Source: an uncultured Bacillota bacterium (GTDB taxonomy: Bacteria > Bacillota > Clostridia > Peptostreptococcales > Anaerovoracaceae). From it: a DNA stretch of 8,516 nt. Each line of letters begins with the position of its first letter. Within the stretch, counting starts at the first letter, position 1. The notes below the pieces were generated by a model, which saw only the letters and a program-made list of their open reading frames with translations, was not told where the DNA came from and did not search any database. The DNA lies in NCBI GenBank assembly GCA_902465215.1, contig CABQMM010000038.1, forward strand, positions 1 through 8,516, written 5' to 3'. Below are positions 1 through 8,035 of this stretch, piece after piece. The translations under genes were made by a program, and so were the position numbers.

Positions 1-1113
<1,113 letters not shown>

Positions 1114-1128
1114 GGAAGGGGAAAATAA

Positions 1129-3630
1129 ATGACGACTTTATTGGAAGATCAAAAAATGCTTCAGCATGAAATTCATGACGAAATGAAGCAATCCTATATC
1201 GACTATGCGATGAGCGTAATCGTAAGCCGTGCCCTTCCGGATGTAAGAGACGGATTGAAGCCGGTACACAGAAGAATTTTATACGGAATGAGCGAGCTTG
1301 GCGTTACGCCGGATAAACCACATAAAAAATCCGCGCGTATCGTCGGTGAAGTAATGGGTAAATATCACCCGCATGGTGACTCCTCTATTTACGACGCAAT
1401 GGTAAGGCTTGCTCAGCCTTGGAATATCAGACACCAGCTTGTTGACGGACACGGAAACTTCGGTTCGGTCGACGGCGACGGCGCTGCGGCAATGCGTTAT
1501 ACAGAAGCGAGAATGACGCCGCTTGCACTGCAGATGCTCAGAGATATTGACAAAGAAACGGTTGACTTCATCCCGAACTTTGACGGAGAAGAAAAAGAAC
1601 CGGTCGTTTTGCCGTCCAGATTTCCGAATCTGCTCGTAAACGGCTCCAACGGTATCGCAGTCGGAATGGCGACCTCGATTCCGCCGCATAACCTCGCTGA
1701 AACCATCGACGCAGCGGTTAAAATTATTGACGAGCCGGAGTGTTCGATTGATGATTTATGCAAAATCGTAAAAGGCCCGGATTTCCCGACAGGCGCAATT
1801 ATCATGGGCAAAAACTCCGCTAAACAGGCATACAAGACAGGACAGGGAAAAGTCGTTGTTCGCGCCGTAACGGAGATTGAAGAAACAAACAAAGGAAGAC
1901 AGCAGATTATCGTAACCGAAATTCCTTACCAGGTAAACAAGGCAAGACTCATCGAAAAGATGGCAGATCTTGTAAAAGAAAAGAGAATCGAAGGAATTTC
2001 CGAAATCAGAGACGAATCCAACCGTAAGGGTATGCGAATCGTTATTGAGCTGAAAAAAGATGCGAACGCGCAGATTATCTTAAACAGATTGTACAAGCAT
2101 ACCCAGATGCAGGAAAGCATTTCAATGATTATGCTTGCAATTGTGGACGGAAGACCGCGCATCCTGACGCTTCGTGAAATTCTGGACGAATATCTGAAAC
2201 ATCAGAAAGAAGTCGTAACCAGAAGAACCATTTACGATAAGAAAAAAGCGGAAGCAAGAGCACATATCTTAGAGGGCTACAGAATCGCGCTTGACAATAT
2301 CGACGAAATTATAAAAATTATCAGAAGCAGCTACAACGATGCGAAGGAAAGATTGATGGAGCGCTTCGGACTTTCCGAAATTCAGGCACAGGCAATCCTT
2401 GACATGCAGCTGCGCAGACTGCAGGGTCTGGAAAAAGAGAAGATTGAAAACGAATATCAGGAACTCTTAAAGAAGATTGCGTACTACACGCAGCTTTTGG
2501 AAGATGAACACATGCTGATGGGAGTTGTAAAGACAGAACTTTTTGAAATCAGAGACAAATGGGGCGATAAGAGAAGAACCAAGATTAAAGCAGACGAAAC
2601 GGAAATCGACGAAGAAGATTTGATCGAAGAAGAAAATGTCTGCATTACGCTTACACATCTCGGATACATCAAGAGAGTGCCGGTAGACACCTACAAATCA
2701 CAGAGAAGAGGCGGAAAGGGCGTAACCGGAATCACGACAAGGGAAAACGATTTCGTAAAAAATCTGATTATGACCTCAACGCACGATTATCTCATGTTCT
2801 TCACCAACACGGGAAAAGCGCATAAGATTAAAGCATATGAAATTCCGGAAGCAACAAGAACAGCAAAGGGCACTCCTGCCGTAAACTTCCTGAATTTAAT
2901 GCAGAGAGAAAGAATCACCGCAGTTATTCCGATTAAGGAATTTGCAGAAGATAAATTCCTCATTGCGGTAACAAAACAGGGAACAATTAAAAAGACCGCA
3001 CTTTCAAACTTTGATACGAACAGAAAGACCGGTCTCATAGCCATGAATCTGAAGGACGGCGACGAACTCATCGGAATCAAGCAGACCAGCGGCACGAATA
3101 ATGTTATCATCGTGACGAAGCACGGCAAATGCATCTGCTTCTCCGAAGACGATGTCAGACCGATGGGAAGAATCGCAGGCGGAGTAAGAGCCATCAAACT
3201 TGAAAAAGACGATGAAGTTGTTGCAATGGAACTCGTTGAACCGGGGCAGGAACTTTTGGTGGTAACGCAGAAGGGATTCGGCAAGAGAACAAAAGTCGAA
3301 GATTATAAGATTCAGGTTCGCGGCGGCAAAGGCCTTTTGACTTACGATAAAGCAAAATTCAAAAAGACAGGACAGCTTGTAGGCGCTATGGCGGTAGAAG
3401 ACGACGATGACATCTTGCTGATTAATTCGGACGGCATCATCATCCGCATGGCAGCAAAGGAAATTTCCAAACTCGGAAGAGCAACGCAGGGCGTGAAGAT
3501 TATGAATGTCGGAGAAGACGCTAATATCATCGCACTCGCGAAAGTAATTCGCGACGAAGAATTGGAAGAAAAAGAAGAAACGGCCGAGAAGACACCTGTG
3601 AAAAATGAACAGGAACAAATGCAGTTTTAA
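1129..3630 (+). CDS. gyrA: DNA gyrase subunit A (833 aa, complete)
   Basis: This is the breakage-reunion subunit of gyrase. The winged-helix and tower region comes first, with catalytic Tyr124 in AAMRYTEAR (codon 1498-1500), which forms the 5'-phosphotyrosyl link to DNA. The quinolone-determining region reads [10 protein letters not shown]. Ser85 and Asp89 match E. coli Ser83 and Asp87, so the common resistance substitutions are absent. A helical coiled-coil stretch spans roughly residues 350-470. The C-terminal beta-pinwheel carries the canonical GyrA box QRRGGKG at 525-531 (2701-2721), which marks gyrase rather than topoisomerase IV ParC. A degenerate second box, QVRGGKG, is at 729-735. The protein ends in an acidic Glu-rich tail of about 25 residues. 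Length is normal for Firmicutes. The start is supported by GGAAGGGG at 1114-1121, seven nucleotides before the ATG and 15 nt after gyrB, so both subunits are probably made from one message. Confidence 0.98.
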   Translation: MTTLLEDQKMLQHEIHDEMKQSYIDYAMSVIVSRALPDVRDGLKPVHRRILYGMSELGVTPDKPHKKSARIVGEVMGKYHPHGDSSIYDAMVRLAQPWNIRHQLVDGHGNFGSVDGDGAAAMRYTEARMTPLALQMLRDIDKETVDFIPNFDGEEKEPVVLPSRFPNLLVNGSNGIAVGMATSIPPHNLAETIDAAVKIIDEPECSIDDLCKIVKGPDFPTGAIIMGKNSAKQAYKTGQGKVVVRAVTEIEETNKGRQQIIVTEIPYQVNKARLIEKMADLVKEKRIEGISEIRDESNRKGMRIVIELKKDANAQIILNRLYKHTQMQESISMIMLAIVDGRPRILTLREILDEYLKHQKEVVTRRTIYDKKKAEARAHILEGYRIALDNIDEIIKIIRSSYNDAKERLMERFGLSEIQAQAILDMQLRRLQGLEKEKIENEYQELLKKIAYYTQLLEDEHMLMGVVKTELFEIRDKWGDKRRTKIKADETEIDEEDLIEEENVCITLTHLGYIKRVPVDTYKSQRRGGKGVTGITTRENDFVKNLIMTSTHDYLMFFTNTGKAHKIKAYEIPEATRTAKGTPAVNFLNLMQRERITAVIPIKEFAEDKFLIAVTKQGTIKKTALSNFDTNRKTGLIAMNLKDGDELIGIKQTSGTNNVIIVTKHGKCICFSEDDVRPMGRIAGGVRAIKLEKDDEVVAMELVEPGQELLVVTQKGFGKRTKVEDYKIQVRGGKGLLTYDKAKFKKTGQLVGAMAVEDDDDILLINSDGIIIRMAAKEISKLGRATQGVKIMNVGEDANIIALAKVIRDEELEEKEETAEKTPVKNEQEQMQF

Positions 3631-3645
3631 ATAAATAATGAAAGG

Positions 3646-3662
3646 AAGGAGGTTTCGGAAAA
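3646..3662 (+). promoter_or_regulatory. Ribosome binding site and leader of the anti-sigma gene
   Basis: AAGGAGG at 3646-3652 is a near-perfect Shine-Dalgarno sequence, with a slightly long 10-nt spacer to the ATG at 3663. It fixes the start of the anti-sigma gene. It lies in the 32-nt gyrA-rsbW gap, which shows no terminator hairpin. The stretch GAGGTTTCGG (3649-3658) recurs before gdpP. Confidence 0.75.
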
Positions 3663-4064
3663 ATGGCAGACAGAATAACGTTTACCATTCCCGGAAAACC
3701 GGAGTACCTTACAATGGTTAGACTGGCAATCGGCTCTATTGCCGATATGGCAGGATTTAATGTCGAAGAAATCGAGGACATTAAAACGGCTGTAGGGCAG
3801 GCATGTAAGAATATTTCATGCCACGGAAAAGAAAGAATGGCAACAGAGTACAGTTTGGAATGTGTCAGTGAAACCAATTTTTTGGAAATCTATGTGACAG
3901 ACACGGGATTGGCTTCCGAGACCAAAGAGCTTTCCATGAAGTGCATGGATTGCCCGAACGAAGGCGATATCGGCGTATTTCTTATGAGAACGCTGATGAG
4001 CGATGTTGAGCTTGTGGATAACCCAAGCGGCAGAAAAACTATCAAGATGGTAAAGAGGAAATAA
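3663..4064 (+). CDS. rsbW: RsbW-type ATP-binding anti-sigma factor / serine kinase homologue (133 aa)
   Basis: It probably binds and inhibits the SigB-type sigma factor encoded next to it. Family members are cytoplasmic GHKL ATPases that also phosphorylate an antagonist protein, RsbV. The start (IPGKPEYLTMVRLAIGSIA) aligns with RsbW and keeps an Arg at position 20, as in SpoIIAB. The N-box reads AVGQACKN at 43-50: Asn50 is kept, but the usual Glu of SEACTN is Gln46. The G1 box is VTDTG (78-82) and the G2 box GDIGVFLM (101-108), so the nucleotide site is otherwise preserved. There are five cysteines, including C94-M-D-C97 between G1 and G2, where the ATP lid lies. Length is near the family's lower normal range. 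The stop overlaps the sigma start by one base (TAATG), implying translational coupling. Family assignment is firm; whether it has kinase activity is uncertain. SpoIIAB is the alternative, less likely given the sigma factor type. Confidence 0.88.
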   Translation: MADRITFTIPGKPEYLTMVRLAIGSIADMAGFNVEEIEDIKTAVGQACKNISCHGKERMATEYSLECVSETNFLEIYVTDTGLASETKELSMKCMDCPNEGDIGVFLMRTLMSDVELVDNPSGRKTIKMVKRK

Positions 4065-4804
4065 TGCAGCAGACGACTTCGGAATTATTAAAAGAATACG
4101 CGCAGAATCCGTCGATTGAACTCAGAAATAAAATTGTCGAGGAAAATCTGTACATCGTAGACATTTTAATAAGAAAATATCTGGGAAAGGGCGTAGACTA
4201 CGATGATTTATATCAGGTAGGAGCTATGGCTCTTGTTTCTGCTGTCGAAAGATTCGACCCGTCGAAAGGCTATGAGTTTAAGAGCTTTGCGACGCCGACT
4301 ATTCTGGGGGAAATAAAAAAATATTTCCGTGACAAGGAATGGAGCCTGAAGGTTCCGCGGCGAATGAAGGAAATTTCCGGAAAAGTGCAGGAGGTCAAAG
4401 AAAGACTCACAGGCGATTTAGGACGGATTCCGACAGTAGAGGAGATTTCCAAAGCGACAGGTTTTACACATGAGCAGATTATTCAGGCGCTGGAAAGTGC
4501 AAAAGCATACGGGACTTATTCACTCGATAGTGCAGGATCAGGCTCAGAAGAGGAAGCGGAGGCCACGGCGCTTGAAAAATATATTGGCTTCGAAGACAGC
4601 GGATACGAACGAGTTGAACTTGGCGAAATTATAAATAATGTGCTGAGAAGTTTCAGCGATACCTATAAATACATATTTAAGCAGCGGTTTATTTTAAATA
4701 AATCGCAAAGTGAGATTGCCTCTAAGCTGGGTGTGTCGCAGATGACCGTTTCCCGTGCCGAAAAAGCAATCATTGAAAGTTTTAAAAAGGAGTTGAAAAA
4801 ATGA
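4064..4804 (+). CDS. sigB: SigB-type RNA polymerase sigma factor (SigB/SigF/SigG family, 246 aa)
   Basis: This is an alternative sigma-70 factor of the general-stress and sporulation class, directing RNA polymerase to its own promoter set. Region 2 covers about residues 25-100: YDDLYQVGAMALVSAVERFD (46-65) is the core-binding part, and KYFRDKEWSLKVPRR (86-100) is the -10 recognition part. The FRDKxW...VPRR form matches SigB, whereas SigF and SigG have RDDG...VSR-like text. Region 3 is about 101-150. Region 4 ends with a helix-turn-helix for -35 recognition, QSEIASKLGVSQMTVSRAEK (215-234), which looks somewhat more SigF-like. The start is set by TAATG overlap with the anti-sigma gene and GAGG at 4055-4058. 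Its end overlaps trpS by ATGA. The adjacent anti-sigma gene indicates control by partner switching. The regulon cannot be read from this window. Confidence 0.88.
   Translation: MQQTTSELLKEYAQNPSIELRNKIVEENLYIVDILIRKYLGKGVDYDDLYQVGAMALVSAVERFDPSKGYEFKSFATPTILGEIKKYFRDKEWSLKVPRRMKEISGKVQEVKERLTGDLGRIPTVEEISKATGFTHEQIIQALESAKAYGTYSLDSAGSGSEEEAEATALEKYIGFEDSGYERVELGEIINNVLRSFSDTYKYIFKQRFILNKSQSEIASKLGVSQMTVSRAEKAIIESFKKELKK
4787..4804 (+). promoter_or_regulatory. Ribosome binding site and ATGA overlap coupling sigB to trpS
   Basis: AAGGAG at 4787-4792 lies inside the last codons of the sigma gene, 8 nt before the trpS ATG at 4801. The trpS start and sigma stop share ATGA (4801-4804). This fixes the trpS start and suggests termination-reinitiation. 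It leaves no room for a separate leader such as a T-box. Confidence 0.8.
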
Positions 4805-5784
4805 AAAGAGTCTTTTCCGGTGTACAGCCGACGGGAAATATACATTTAGGCAATTATTTGGGAGCACTGAAGCAATTCGTCGAACTGCAGGAAGATAATG
4901 AATGTATCTACTGTATTGTAGACGAGCACGCAATCACAGTTCCGCAAAACCCGAAGGAATTAAAGACACACATTTTAGATGTAGCAGCACTTTATCTGGC
5001 AGTTGGTCTTGACCCGAAAAAGTCCATTATTTTCGTACAGTCGCAGGTAACCGGGCATGCAGAGCTCGGCTGGATTTTAACCTGTTGCGCTAATACCGGA
5101 GAACTTTTCAGAATGACACAGTTCAAGGCAAAGAGCCAGGGAAAGGAATCCGTGGGCGCGGGACTTTTGACTTATCCGACACTGATGGCAGCCGATATTT
5201 TGCTCTACGATACGGATGTGGTTCCGGTTGGAAACGATCAGAAGCAGCATATTGAGCTCACGCGCGACCTTGCAATCAGGGTAAACCACCATTACGGAAA
5301 AACTTTTGTGGTTCCGGACGGCAGATTTATGAAAGAGGGAGCAAGAATCATGGCTCTCGACGACCCGACCTCCAAAATGTCCAAGTCGGCAGAAAACATC
5401 CACAGCCGTATTTCGCTTTTGGACGAACCATCGAAAATCAAGAAATCCATTATGAAGGCAACGACGGATTCCGACGGAGTTGTAAAATTTGATATTGAAA
5501 ACAAGCCGGGAATCAGTAATCTTTTGAATATTTACAGTGCGCTTTCCGGTAAACCGATTGCAGAGCTTGAAGCTTTGTACGAAGGAAAAGGATATGGGGA
5601 CTTCAAGAAGGATTTAGTAGAAGTTACCGTAGAAGCGCTCGCTCCGATTAAGGAGAAGTATCAGGAAATCAGAGATTCCAAAGAACTGATTGATATTTTA
5701 AATGACGGAGCGCAAAGAGCAGATGCTATCGCGCAGAAAACAATGAAGAGAGTTCGTGAAAACTTTGGATTGGGAATCGAATAA
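4801..5784 (+). CDS. trpS: Tryptophan--tRNA ligase (327 aa, complete)
   Basis: It charges tRNA-Trp with tryptophan using ATP in the cytoplasm, and belongs to class Ic of the aminoacyl-tRNA synthetases. The N-terminal signature is FSGVQPTGNIHLGNYLGA (residues 5-22), where HLGN stands for the HIGH motif. The second signature KMSKS is exact at 192-196 (5374-5388). Between them, GNDQKQHIELTRDLA is typical of bacterial TrpRS. Length matches the usual 325-335 residues, and nothing is missing. It overlaps the sigma gene by four bases upstream, and gdpP follows after 15 nt. Many Firmicute trpS genes have a T-box leader responding to uncharged tRNA; the overlap excludes one directly upstream here. No tryptophan biosynthesis gene is near. 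The functional call is very secure. Confidence 0.97.
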   Translation: MKRVFSGVQPTGNIHLGNYLGALKQFVELQEDNECIYCIVDEHAITVPQNPKELKTHILDVAALYLAVGLDPKKSIIFVQSQVTGHAELGWILTCCANTGELFRMTQFKAKSQGKESVGAGLLTYPTLMAADILLYDTDVVPVGNDQKQHIELTRDLAIRVNHHYGKTFVVPDGRFMKEGARIMALDDPTSKMSKSAENIHSRISLLDEPSKIKKSIMKATTDSDGVVKFDIENKPGISNLLNIYSALSGKPIAELEALYEGKGYGDFKKDLVEVTVEALAPIKEKYQEIRDSKELIDILNDGAQRADAIAQKTMKRVRENFGLGIE

Positions 5785-5799
5785 AAGAGGTTTCGGTTT
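5785..5799 (+). promoter_or_regulatory. Ribosome binding site of gdpP in the 15-nt gap after trpS
   Basis: AAGAGG at 5785-5790 precedes the ATG at 5800 by 9 nt. The trpS stop TAA at 5782-5784 is in the same frame as gdpP, so no start further upstream is possible. This matters because the protein lacks the usual N-terminal membrane helices. Confidence 0.7.
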
Positions 5800-7575
5800 A
5801 TGTTAAAAGGAAATATAGACAATTCCATATTGGAGTATATTCCGCTTCCCGCATGCTTCATAAACGGGCAGGGAAAGATTACGGGAGCCAGCGAAAGAAT
5901 CAACGAGGTATTCATTTACGATGAAATTCTGGACAGCGATATTTTTGTGCTTACGGGAATTAAACTCAATGATCTTTATGACTGTCTGGAAAACGGAAAT
6001 CATCCGCTCATCAAACGCAACGACAGAATCTTCCGTATCTCTGTAAAGAAGCTTACTGATGCAGAGGAGGACGGGCTTGCAATCTTTTTCAGCGATGTGA
6101 CAAATCTGGAAGATTTAAAAGACCGTTACAACAACGAAAAACCATGCATAGCTAAAATTCAGCTTGATAATTACGACGAGCTGATTGACAGCACGGGACC
6201 GGTTCCGCGACTAGCACTTTCCAGTCAGATTGACGGAATCATCAGAAAATGGGCAGCAAGAATTGAAGCATCTGTTGTCTGTGTGAAGAGCAGTCTTTAT
6301 GTGGTCTGGTTTGAGCAGCAGCATTTGGATAAGATTATTGCTTCAAAGTTCGATTTGCTCGACGAGGTCAGAAACCTGGAAACCGGAGTAGATTTTCCGG
6401 CAAGCCTGAGCATTGGCGTTGGAGTCGGCGGCAAAAATATGGCGCAGTCGGAGTCCTATGCAGATATTGCGCTTGATTTGGCACTCGGAAGAGGAGGCGA
6501 TCAGGCGGTTGTAAAGCGAAATATTAAAATTGAATATTACGGCGGCAAGCTGCAGACCGTGGAAAAAAGCAACAAAGGAAAATCCAGAATTGTCGGACAC
6601 GCTTTGAAGCAGCTCATCGAACAGTCGAAGAAAATTTTTATTATGGGACACGATAACCCGGATATGGACAGCTTCGGTTCAGCGCTTGGAATTTCAAGGC
6701 TTTGTAACCTTTCGGAAAAAGAGCCTTATATTGTAATTGATGAATATAACGAGGCACTGCAGACCATTTTTAAGCAGGCAAAAGAAAGCGATAACTATAA
6801 ATTTATATCGTCCGAGAAAGCTGTTTCTCTGGCGGAGGCAGACAGTCTGGTTATCGTGGTGGATACGCACCGGCCAAGTCTGGTTGAGTGTCCGAAGCTA
6901 CTGGAAATCTGCGAAAAAGTTGTCGTTATCGACCATCACAGAAAAGTAGAGGAATTTATTGAAAATCCGGTCCTTGCTTATATGGAATCCTACGCATCAT
7001 CGGCTTCGGAGCTTGTGGCGGAGATTCTGCAGTATATGAGTAAAAAGAAAAGCTTAGCAAAATTAGAGGCCGAAGCGCTTCTTGCGGGCATGACAGTTGA
7101 TACAAATGGATTCGCAATCAAGACAGGCGTTCGTACTTTCGAGGCGGCAGCATGGCTCCGCAGGCAGGGAGCCGATCCGACGGAAGTAAAACGCTTCTTC
7201 CAAGAAGATATTGCTAATATCAGACTGCGTGCGCAGGCAGTGGCAGAAACGCAGGTCTTTGAAGGCGGCGTGGCGATTACAACCTGTCCGCAGGTAAGAA
7301 CCGATGCGCAGCTCATCTGCGCGCAGGTTGCAGACCAACTTCTGACAATAAAGGGTGTGAAGGCATCTTTTGTGGTTGGAAGAAATATCGAAGAGAGAAC
7401 TGTTATAAGCGCGCGTTCGCTCGGCGATGTCAATGTGCAGCTTGTTATGGAAAAATTCGGCGGCGGCGGACATTTGACAACGGCAGCCGCGCAGGTCAGC
7501 GAACCGATAAGACAGACGGTGGATAAAATTATGAAAATCATGGAGGTTAAAGAGGATGATAGTAATTTTGAATAG
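5800..7575 (+). CDS. gdpP: GdpP/YybT-type cyclic-di-AMP phosphodiesterase without membrane anchor (591 aa)
   Basis: It most likely hydrolyses cyclic-di-AMP to pApA, lowering a second messenger that controls potassium and osmolyte balance and cell-wall stress. A PAS-like domain spans about residues 8-110. A degenerate GGDEF domain follows (about 115-245) with the YybT signature LGRGGDQ at 229-235 in place of an active GGDEF. The DHH domain has GHDNPDMDS (283-291, with His284, Asp288 and Asp290), VVDTHRPS (Asp355), IDHH (Asp378-His379-His380) and VDTNG (Asp434). These are the expected Mn-binding residues. The DHHA1 domain ends with GGGGHLTTAA (554-563), which binds substrate. Bacillus YybT is about 659 aa with two N-terminal helices; here the protein starts at the PAS domain, so it should be cytoplasmic. 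It overlaps rplI by 20 nt. Family and residues are secure. Activity on c-di-AMP is inferred. Confidence 0.9.
   Translation: MLKGNIDNSILEYIPLPACFINGQGKITGASERINEVFIYDEILDSDIFVLTGIKLNDLYDCLENGNHPLIKRNDRIFRISVKKLTDAEEDGLAIFFSDVTNLEDLKDRYNNEKPCIAKIQLDNYDELIDSTGPVPRLALSSQIDGIIRKWAARIEASVVCVKSSLYVVWFEQQHLDKIIASKFDLLDEVRNLETGVDFPASLSIGVGVGGKNMAQSESYADIALDLALGRGGDQAVVKRNIKIEYYGGKLQTVEKSNKGKSRIVGHALKQLIEQSKKIFIMGHDNPDMDSFGSALGISRLCNLSEKEPYIVIDEYNEALQTIFKQAKESDNYKFISSEKAVSLAEADSLVIVVDTHRPSLVECPKLLEICEKVVVIDHHRKVEEFIENPVLAYMESYASSASELVAEILQYMSKKKSLAKLEAEALLAGMTVDTNGFAIKTGVRTFEAAAWLRRQGADPTEVKRFFQEDIANIRLRAQAVAETQVFEGGVAITTCPQVRTDAQLICAQVADQLLTIKGVKASFVVGRNIEERTVISARSLGDVNVQLVMEKFGGGGHLTTAAAQVSEPIRQTVDKIMKIMEVKEDDSNFE
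7542..7555 (+). promoter_or_regulatory. Ribosome binding site of rplI inside the 3' end of gdpP
   Basis: GGAGG at 7542-7546 sits 9 nt before the ATG at 7556, within gdpP coding sequence. It supports the L9 start and so the 20-nt gene overlap. A second purine run, AGAGG (7551-7555), touches the ATG and is too close to serve. Confidence 0.75.
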
Positions 7576-8002
7576 AGATGTAAAAGGTACAGGAAAAGCA
7601 GGAGATGTCGTAAAGGTAAGCGACGGATATGCGAGAAATATGCTGCTTCCGAAGGGTTATGCAACGGAAGCAACCGACGGAAATATTCGTAATCTGGAAA
7701 AGCAGAAGGCAATCGCCGCAGAAAAGAAGGCAGAGGAAAAGGCAGCTGCGCAGCAGACTGCAGAGAAAATCGGTGCGCTTTCCGTGGAAATCAAGACAAA
7801 AGCCGGAGAAGGCGGAAAGATTTTTGGCTCCATCACATCCAAGGACATTGCGGATGCTTTGAAGGATCAGCACAAAATCACAGTAGACAAGAAGAAAATT
7901 CAGCTTGACAGCCCAATTAAGCAGGCAGGTGAAATGACGGTAGAAATCAAGCTTTATACAGAAGTAAATGCGAAACTGAAAGTTATCGTAACAGCGGAAT
8001 AA
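7556..8002 (+). CDS. rplI: 50S ribosomal protein L9 (148 aa, complete)
   Basis: L9 binds 23S rRNA near the base of the L1 stalk and helps keep the reading frame and fidelity. The N-terminal rRNA-binding domain is clear: MIVILNRDVKGTGKAGDVVK, then SDGYARNMLLPKGYATEAT at about 22-40. A long Ala-, Lys- and Glu-rich connecting helix (about 41-75) leads to the C-terminal domain, which contains GKIFGSITSKDIADAL. Length is the family norm of about 147-150. The start is fixed by the conserved M-x-V-I-L beginning and the GGAGG site, although it lies 20 nt inside gdpP in another frame. The gdpP-rplI-dnaB order is common in Firmicutes, in contrast to the rpsF-rpsR-rplI operon of enterobacteria. No anomaly is seen in the protein. 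Confidence 0.97.
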   Translation: MIVILNRDVKGTGKAGDVVKVSDGYARNMLLPKGYATEATDGNIRNLEKQKAIAAEKKAEEKAAAQQTAEKIGALSVEIKTKAGEGGKIFGSITSKDIADALKDQHKITVDKKKIQLDSPIKQAGEMTVEIKLYTEVNAKLKVIVTAE

Positions 8003-8035
8003 AAGTCGATTAGGAACTAACATTAGGAGATTAGC
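8003..8035 (+). promoter_or_regulatory. 33-nt rplI-dnaB spacer with dnaB ribosome binding site
   Basis: AGGAGA (8025-8030) is 5 nt before the dnaB ATG at 8036. ATTAG occurs three times (8009-8013, 8022-8026, 8030-8034). CTAA at 8017-8020 could pair with any TTAG, but stems are only 4 bp. No terminator is visible, so dnaB probably shares the rplI transcript. Confidence 0.55.

Noticed and set aside
3004..3618. 204-codon open frame on the minus strand opposite the gyrA 3' part
   Set aside because: It is rich in Phe and Cys, as expected for the complement of Lys- and Glu-rich GyrA codons. No family resemblance is seen.
1129..3630. ParC (topoisomerase IV) instead of GyrA
   Set aside because: The exact GyrA box QRRGGKG at residues 525-531, the full-length pinwheel and the adjacent gyrB point to gyrase.
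3631..3662. Terminator or promoter between gyrA and rsbW
   Set aside because: The 32 bases contain no inverted repeat with a T-run and no spaced -35/-10 pair; they are mostly ribosome binding site.
3638..3721. 27-residue ORF starting in the gyrA-rsbW gap, a possible leader peptide or rsbV remnant
   Set aside because: Its start is upstream of the good Shine-Dalgarno, it runs out of frame into rsbW, and the product shows no STAS resemblance.
4064..4804. Sporulation sigma factor SigF or SigG
   Set aside because: Region 2.4 reads FRDKEWSLKVPRR, the SigB form. The SigF-like helix-turn-helix leaves some doubt, and no spoIIAA gene is present.
6737..6949. 70-codon plus-strand ORF inside gdpP
   Set aside because: It overlaps the DHH coding region in another frame, with no ribosome site and no recognisable sequence.
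5800..7575. Active diguanylate cyclase activity from the GGDEF-like domain
   Set aside because: The motif is LGRGGDQ, the degenerate YybT form, lacking the EF residues needed for cyclic-di-GMP synthesis.
6990..7712. 240-codon open frame on the minus strand opposite gdpP and rplI
   Set aside because: It lies antisense to two clearly conserved genes and has low-complexity Ser/Ala/Leu-rich composition with no recognisable motif.
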